NCBI GenBank assembly: GCA_028682925.1
Contig: JAJRAG010000139.1
Location: 1-6,041 of the forward strand
Length of the DNA: 6,041 nt
Direction of reading: 5' to 3'
Source: Methanomassiliicoccales archaeon
GTDB taxonomy: Archaea > Thermoplasmatota > Thermoplasmata > Methanomassiliicoccales > JACIVX01
This document shows, piece after piece, positions 5,719-6,041 of the stretch; within the stretch, counting starts at the first letter, position 1; every line of letters begins with the position of its first letter. A model generated the notes under the pieces. It searched no databases and was not told the origin of the DNA. It worked only from the letters and a program-made list of their open reading frames with translations. Made by a program: the position numbers and the translations under genes.

Positions 5719-6018
5719 TCACAGACTCAGAACCTTCGCAAGCGAGGCCTCTACTTCAGCCCAATCTCCGCATTCGACCACGCTATCGATCGGGGCGTCC
5801 ATGTCAATTATGTAATCATTATCGGGCAAAGGGGTCACGAATCTAACGAGGAGGACCCTGTACCCGCCGCTGATGTAGCCCTCCGATTTCGGATTTGAGA
5901 CGACGGAGGCGCCGTAATCGTTCGGGAAACGGTAGATCTTGTGAAATCTCTTCCCGTCCATGCAACCGCAGACGCACCTGACGTTCATGTCGACCTTGAA
6001 TTTCTCGAAATCGACCAT
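5719..6018 (-). CDS. Small Cys-containing protein of unknown function
   Basis: I do not recognise this 99-residue protein. It starts at ATG 6018, preceded by GATAGGAGC, an AGGAG element unusually close to the ATG, and by a GGGATGAT stretch further back. M11 is an alternative start. The sequence is acidic and soluble-looking, with no membrane segment or signal peptide. A cysteine cluster, CVCGC at 15-19, is followed by H26, and there is one more Cys at 83. The middle (YRVLLVRFVTPLPDNDY, 53-69) reads as beta strands, and the end (from about 85) as an amphipathic helix. It could bind a metal or be a redox protein, but nothing in the sequence proves this. It lies upstream of the Fur-type gene on the same strand with a 78-base gap containing that gene's own promoter, so it is probably a separate unit. 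The reading frame, size and codon pattern look real. Confidence 0.65.
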   Translation of the reverse strand: MVDFEKFKVDMNVRCVCGCMDGKRFHKIYRFPNDYGASVVSNPKSEGYISGGYRVLLVRFVTPLPDNDYIIDMDAPIDSVVECGDWAEVEASLAKVLSL

Positions 6019-6041
6019 GCTCCTATCATCCCTCGTTGCGA

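Overview
The window looks archaeal. Corrinoid-dependent methyl transfer, TATA-like boxes, an apparently leaderless regulator gene and a T-tract terminator all fit. A methylotrophic member of the Thermoplasmata (for example a Methanomassiliicoccales-like lineage) or a related uncultured archaeon is my best guess, at moderate confidence. All seven genes I accept lie on the minus strand, so the window reads biologically from its right end to its left end. Base composition looks even across the genes and I see no insertion sequence, tRNA, rRNA or CRISPR.

Region by region in transcription order: (1) 6018-5719, a 99-residue unrecognised protein with a Cys cluster near its N-terminus. (2) 5640-5254, a Fur-family metal-dependent repressor. 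A 17-bp perfect palindrome overlaps its likely start codon, and a TATA-like box sits about 26 bp upstream. (3) 5263-3482, overlapping the regulator by 10 bp, a 593-residue cobalt-transporter membrane protein that appears to fuse CbiM, CbiN and CbiQ. (4) 3477-2317, four bases later, the CbiO ATPase with a C-terminal extension of over 100 residues. (5) A 166-bp gap with a candidate promoter. (6) 2150-1512, a corrinoid (cobalamin-binding) protein, and 1511-414, a UroD/MtaA/MtbA-type methyltransferase, directly adjacent with no intervening base. (7) A hairpin plus T-tract terminator at 371-406. (8) 298-1, the N-terminal 99 residues of a CobW/COG0523-type GTPase that runs off the left edge, preceded by an 8-bp inverted repeat.

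Together the genes form a cobalt-to-corrinoid module. A metal-sensing repressor probably controls an ECF-type cobalt importer (CbiMNQ plus CbiO). The imported cobalt supports corrinoid, which the corrinoid protein uses as a methyl carrier for the zinc-dependent methyltransferase. A CobW-type GTPase sits next door as a possible metal chaperone. The methylated substrate is not evident, because no MtaB/MtmB/MtbB/MttB-type substrate methyltransferase lies in the window. The most unusual points are the apparent triple CbiM-CbiN-CbiQ fusion, the extended CbiO, and the palindrome over the regulator's start. All family assignments come from reading motifs by eye; no database search was possible.
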